Below, one piece after another: positions 62,222-64,000 of a stretch of DNA of 64,000 nt. This stretch comes from JBLMXQ01 sp050257855 (GTDB lineage: Bacteria > Acidobacteriota > Vicinamibacteria > Vicinamibacterales > CAVVIG01). The stretch covers positions 1 to 64,000 of the forward strand of contig JBLMXQ010000148.1 in the NCBI GenBank assembly GCA_050257855.1, in the 5' to 3' direction. How positions within the stretch are numbered: position 1 is the first letter of the stretch; each line of letters begins with the position of its first letter. Both the position numbers and the translations under genes were made by a program. Below the pieces are notes generated by a model. The model searched no databases. It saw only the letters and a program-made list of their open reading frames with translations, and had not been told where the DNA came from.

Positions 62222-63871
62222 ATGATCCGCTCGATCATGGGCATCCCGTCCTTCACCGCGGCCCAGGCCGTCGTCGCGTCGCTCGAGGCGAACGGCATCA
62301 CCGAGCTCTTCTGCCTGCCCGGCATTCAAAACGATCCCTTCTTCGACGCGCTCTTCGACTCGCGTGTGATTCGCCCGATCCAGACGCGCCACGAGCAGGG
62401 CGCCGGTTACATGGCGCTAGGCGCCGCGCTCGCCACCGGACGCCCCTCCGCGTTCTGCGTGGTGCCCGGGCCGGGCTGGTTGAACACGACCGCCGCGATG
62501 GCGACCGCCTATGCGGTCAACGCCCCGGTGCTCGCGATCGTCGGGCAGATCCCGCAGCGGCTGATCGGACGCGGCCTCGGCATGCTGCACGAGCTCCCCG
62601 ACCAGCTCGGGACCCTGCGGCTGCTGACGAAGTGGGCGGCGCGCATCGAGAGCGCGGCAGCCGCGCCGGAGGTGATGGCGCAGGCGTTCGCTCAGCTCAC
62701 GGGCGGGCGGCGGCGGCCTGTCGCGATCGAATGCCCGCTGGACGTGTGGGGTGCCTCCGCCGATGGCCCGCTCGTGCGGCCGGCCGCGACGGTCCGGTCC
62801 GGACCGCCGCTCGACGACGATGCGATCGAGAAGGCGGCGCGAGTCGTCGGGCGCGCGACGCGGCCGCTGGTCGTGGTGGGCGGCGGCGCACAGCACGCGA
62901 GCGCCCAGGTGCGCGCGATCGCCGAGCTGCTCCAGGCGCCGGTGACCGCCTACCGGGCGGGCAAAGGGGTCCTCGACGCACGGCATCCGCTCTGGGCGCC
63001 GTTCCCCGCGGGTCACGCGCTGTGGGCGGACGCCGACGTCGTGCTCGCCGTCGGGACGCGGCTGCAGATTCAGCAGATGGAGTTCGGCGTCGATCAGAAT
63101 CTCGCCATCGTCCGCATCGACATCGACGAAGCCGAGCTGGCGCGCATTCATGCGCCGGCGGTCGGGATCGTCGGGGACGCGGCGGAGGCGCTGGCGCGAC
63201 TCGCCGATGGTCTGCCGGCGCACATGACCCGCCGGACCGATCGCGTGCCGGAAATTCGAGGCGTGGTCGAACGCACCCACGCCGAGCTGGCGCGCCAGTT
63301 CGCGCCGCAGATGGCCTACCTGAACGCCATCCGCGCGGCGCTGCCGGAGGACGGCATCTTCGTTGACGATCTCACGCAGGTCGGATACGTGGGCCGCTCG
63401 CTCTATCCGGCGTACGGGCCGCACACGTATCTGTCAGCCGGCTATCAGGGCACGCTCGGCTGGGGCTACGCGGCGGCGCTCGGCGCGAAAGCGGCCCGGC
63501 CGGACGCGCCGGTCGTGTCAATCGGCGGCGACGGCGGTTTCATGTTCAACGTCCAGGAACTCGCCACGGCCGTGCACCACCGTCTCGGAGTCGTGGCGAT
63601 CGTGTTCAACGACAACGCCTACGGGAACGTTCGCCGTATCCAGCAGCAGCGGTACCGCGGACGCGTCATCGCGAGCGACCTGACGAATCCGGATTTCGTC
63701 GCGATGGCGGACAGTTTCGGCGTCGCGGGCGAACGCGTGGCGTCGGCCGGGGGCCTTCGCGAAGTGCTCGCGCAGGCGATCGCGCGCGACCGGCCCGCGC
63801 TGATCGAGGTGCCGATCGGCGAGATGCCGGATCCGTGGCCGTTGATCCATCCGCCGAGGAACAGGGGCTAG
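62222..63871 (+). CDS. Thiamine-diphosphate-dependent enzyme, acetolactate-synthase-like
   Basis: A 549-residue ThDP enzyme of the acetolactate synthase/benzoylformate decarboxylase superfamily. The activating glutamate is Glu58 in TRHEQGAGYMA; the central domain runs from about 190 to 320; the ThDP/Mg motif is GGDGGFMFNVQELATAV, ending in VFNDNAYGNVRR. It carries out decarboxylation or carboligation of a 2-keto acid. FAD binding, seen in true acetolactate synthase, cannot be judged here. The start is either ATG 62222 or ATG 62237; the second (GIPSFTAAQAVVASLEANGI) gives the usual N terminus, and GATAGT lies just upstream. Neither the small ALS subunit nor valine-pathway genes are adjacent, so a non-biosynthetic role is likely. 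Confidence 0.88.
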   Translation: MIRSIMGIPSFTAAQAVVASLEANGITELFCLPGIQNDPFFDALFDSRVIRPIQTRHEQGAGYMALGAALATGRPSAFCVVPGPGWLNTTAAMATAYAVNAPVLAIVGQIPQRLIGRGLGMLHELPDQLGTLRLLTKWAARIESAAAAPEVMAQAFAQLTGGRRRPVAIECPLDVWGASADGPLVRPAATVRSGPPLDDDAIEKAARVVGRATRPLVVVGGGAQHASAQVRAIAELLQAPVTAYRAGKGVLDARHPLWAPFPAGHALWADADVVLAVGTRLQIQQMEFGVDQNLAIVRIDIDEAELARIHAPAVGIVGDAAEALARLADGLPAHMTRRTDRVPEIRGVVERTHAELARQFAPQMAYLNAIRAALPEDGIFVDDLTQVGYVGRSLYPAYGPHTYLSAGYQGTLGWGYAAALGAKAARPDAPVVSIGGDGGFMFNVQELATAVHHRLGVVAIVFNDNAYGNVRRIQQQRYRGRVIASDLTNPDFVAMADSFGVAGERVASAGGLREVLAQAIARDRPALIEVPIGEMPDPWPLIHPPRNRG

Positions 63872-63890
63872 TTCAGGGGCTGGGGGGAAG

Positions 63891-63915
63891 GGCGACCCGA
63901 AGGTCGTCCGCTACC
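63891..63915. repeat. Palindromic repeat between convergent genes
   Basis: GGCGACC-CGAA-GGTCGTCC followed by GCTACC is a slightly decayed copy of the palindrome family. It lies between the ThDP enzyme gene and a convergent minus-strand gene, and the CTA of its tail is the TAG stop of the latter. Confidence 0.7.
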
Positions 63916-64000
63916 GGATTGCCGCGGCGACGATCTGACGCGCGAGCGGGAGGCTGACGCCGCAGCTCGGGTCGTCGATGCGGCAGCGCGCCACGGTCAG
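63911..64000 (-). CDS. C-terminal end of an unidentified minus-strand protein (partial)
   Basis: An open minus-strand frame enters from the right edge and ends at a TAG (complement of 63911-63913). The 29 visible residues end in DDPSCGVSLPLARQIVAAAI, with cysteines at the end of RC and in PSC. Codon use (GC-rich third positions) supports coding, and the convergent arrangement across a palindrome matches other sites in the window. Too little is visible to name a family. Confidence 0.5.
   Translation of the reverse strand: MTVARCRIDDPSCGVSLPLARQIVAAAIR

Overview
The window is high-GC DNA packed with genes on both strands, from a Gram-negative bacterium. The gene mix (exported M28, M3, S9 and TPR-linked metallopeptidases, a VPS10/sortilin-type Asp-box protein, a carboxypeptidase-regulatory-domain TonB receptor, TraB/GumN, PRTase-erythromycin esterase fusion) and the many short GGGACGGCC/GGCCGTCCC palindromes resemble Acidobacteriota of the Vicinamibacteria type. 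That placement is inference; no rRNA or other taxonomic marker lies here, and I saw no tRNA, transposase, phage gene or CRISPR array.

Layout. 1-22 kb is mostly exported catabolic and peptidase functions: amidohydrolase, aldehyde dehydrogenase, oligoendopeptidase F, CoA-binding protein, CPBP protease, Asp-box protein, lipoprotein, flavin amine oxidase, exported rhodanese, M28 peptidase plus TraB/GumN, FAD-linked oxidase, GH99-like exported protein, TPR-peptidase and TonB-type receptor.

22.4-41.6 kb is the most interesting part: a lipid locus in five transcription blocks. It holds homologues of all five proteins known to be needed for bacterial ceramide synthesis: serine palmitoyltransferase (34771-35967), a dedicated acyl carrier protein (37643-37945), a fatty acyl-AMP ligase (35964-37646), an NAD-dependent epimerase-like ketosphinganine reductase (32401-33366) and a GNAT-fold ceramide synthase candidate (31266-32420). 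Interleaved are three CDP-alcohol phosphotransferases, two stand-alone nucleotidyltransferases, a HAD phosphatase, an ATP-grasp ligase, a class III aminotransferase, a Gfo/Idh oxidoreductase, a radical SAM enzyme, a B12-binding radical SAM enzyme, a GT4 glycosyltransferase and a flippase. Most neighbours overlap by 4-53 bases. My reading is a sphingolipid pathway with an undescribed, probably amine-bearing and glycosylated polar head group. The core is supported by family recognition; the head-group chemistry is inference.

41.7-64 kb returns to general functions: an S9 peptidase, an AddB-like/AddA-like double-strand-break repair pair, a soluble PAS-GAF histidine kinase, a zinc/manganese-type ABC importer lacking its binding protein, small stress-type proteins beside a PRTase-erythromycin esterase fusion, a hexapeptide acyltransferase, an alpha/beta hydrolase, a nitroreductase, a probably inactive trypsin-like protein, an isoprenylcysteine-methyltransferase-like membrane protein and a ThDP enzyme. 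The start of a further minus-strand gene runs off the right edge.

Two genome-level patterns stand out. First, a palindromic repeat family sits mainly between convergent genes, in several cases supplies their stop codons, and once lies in frame inside a gene. Second, several genes have a -10-like hexamer six or seven bases before the start codon, suggesting leaderless transcripts.
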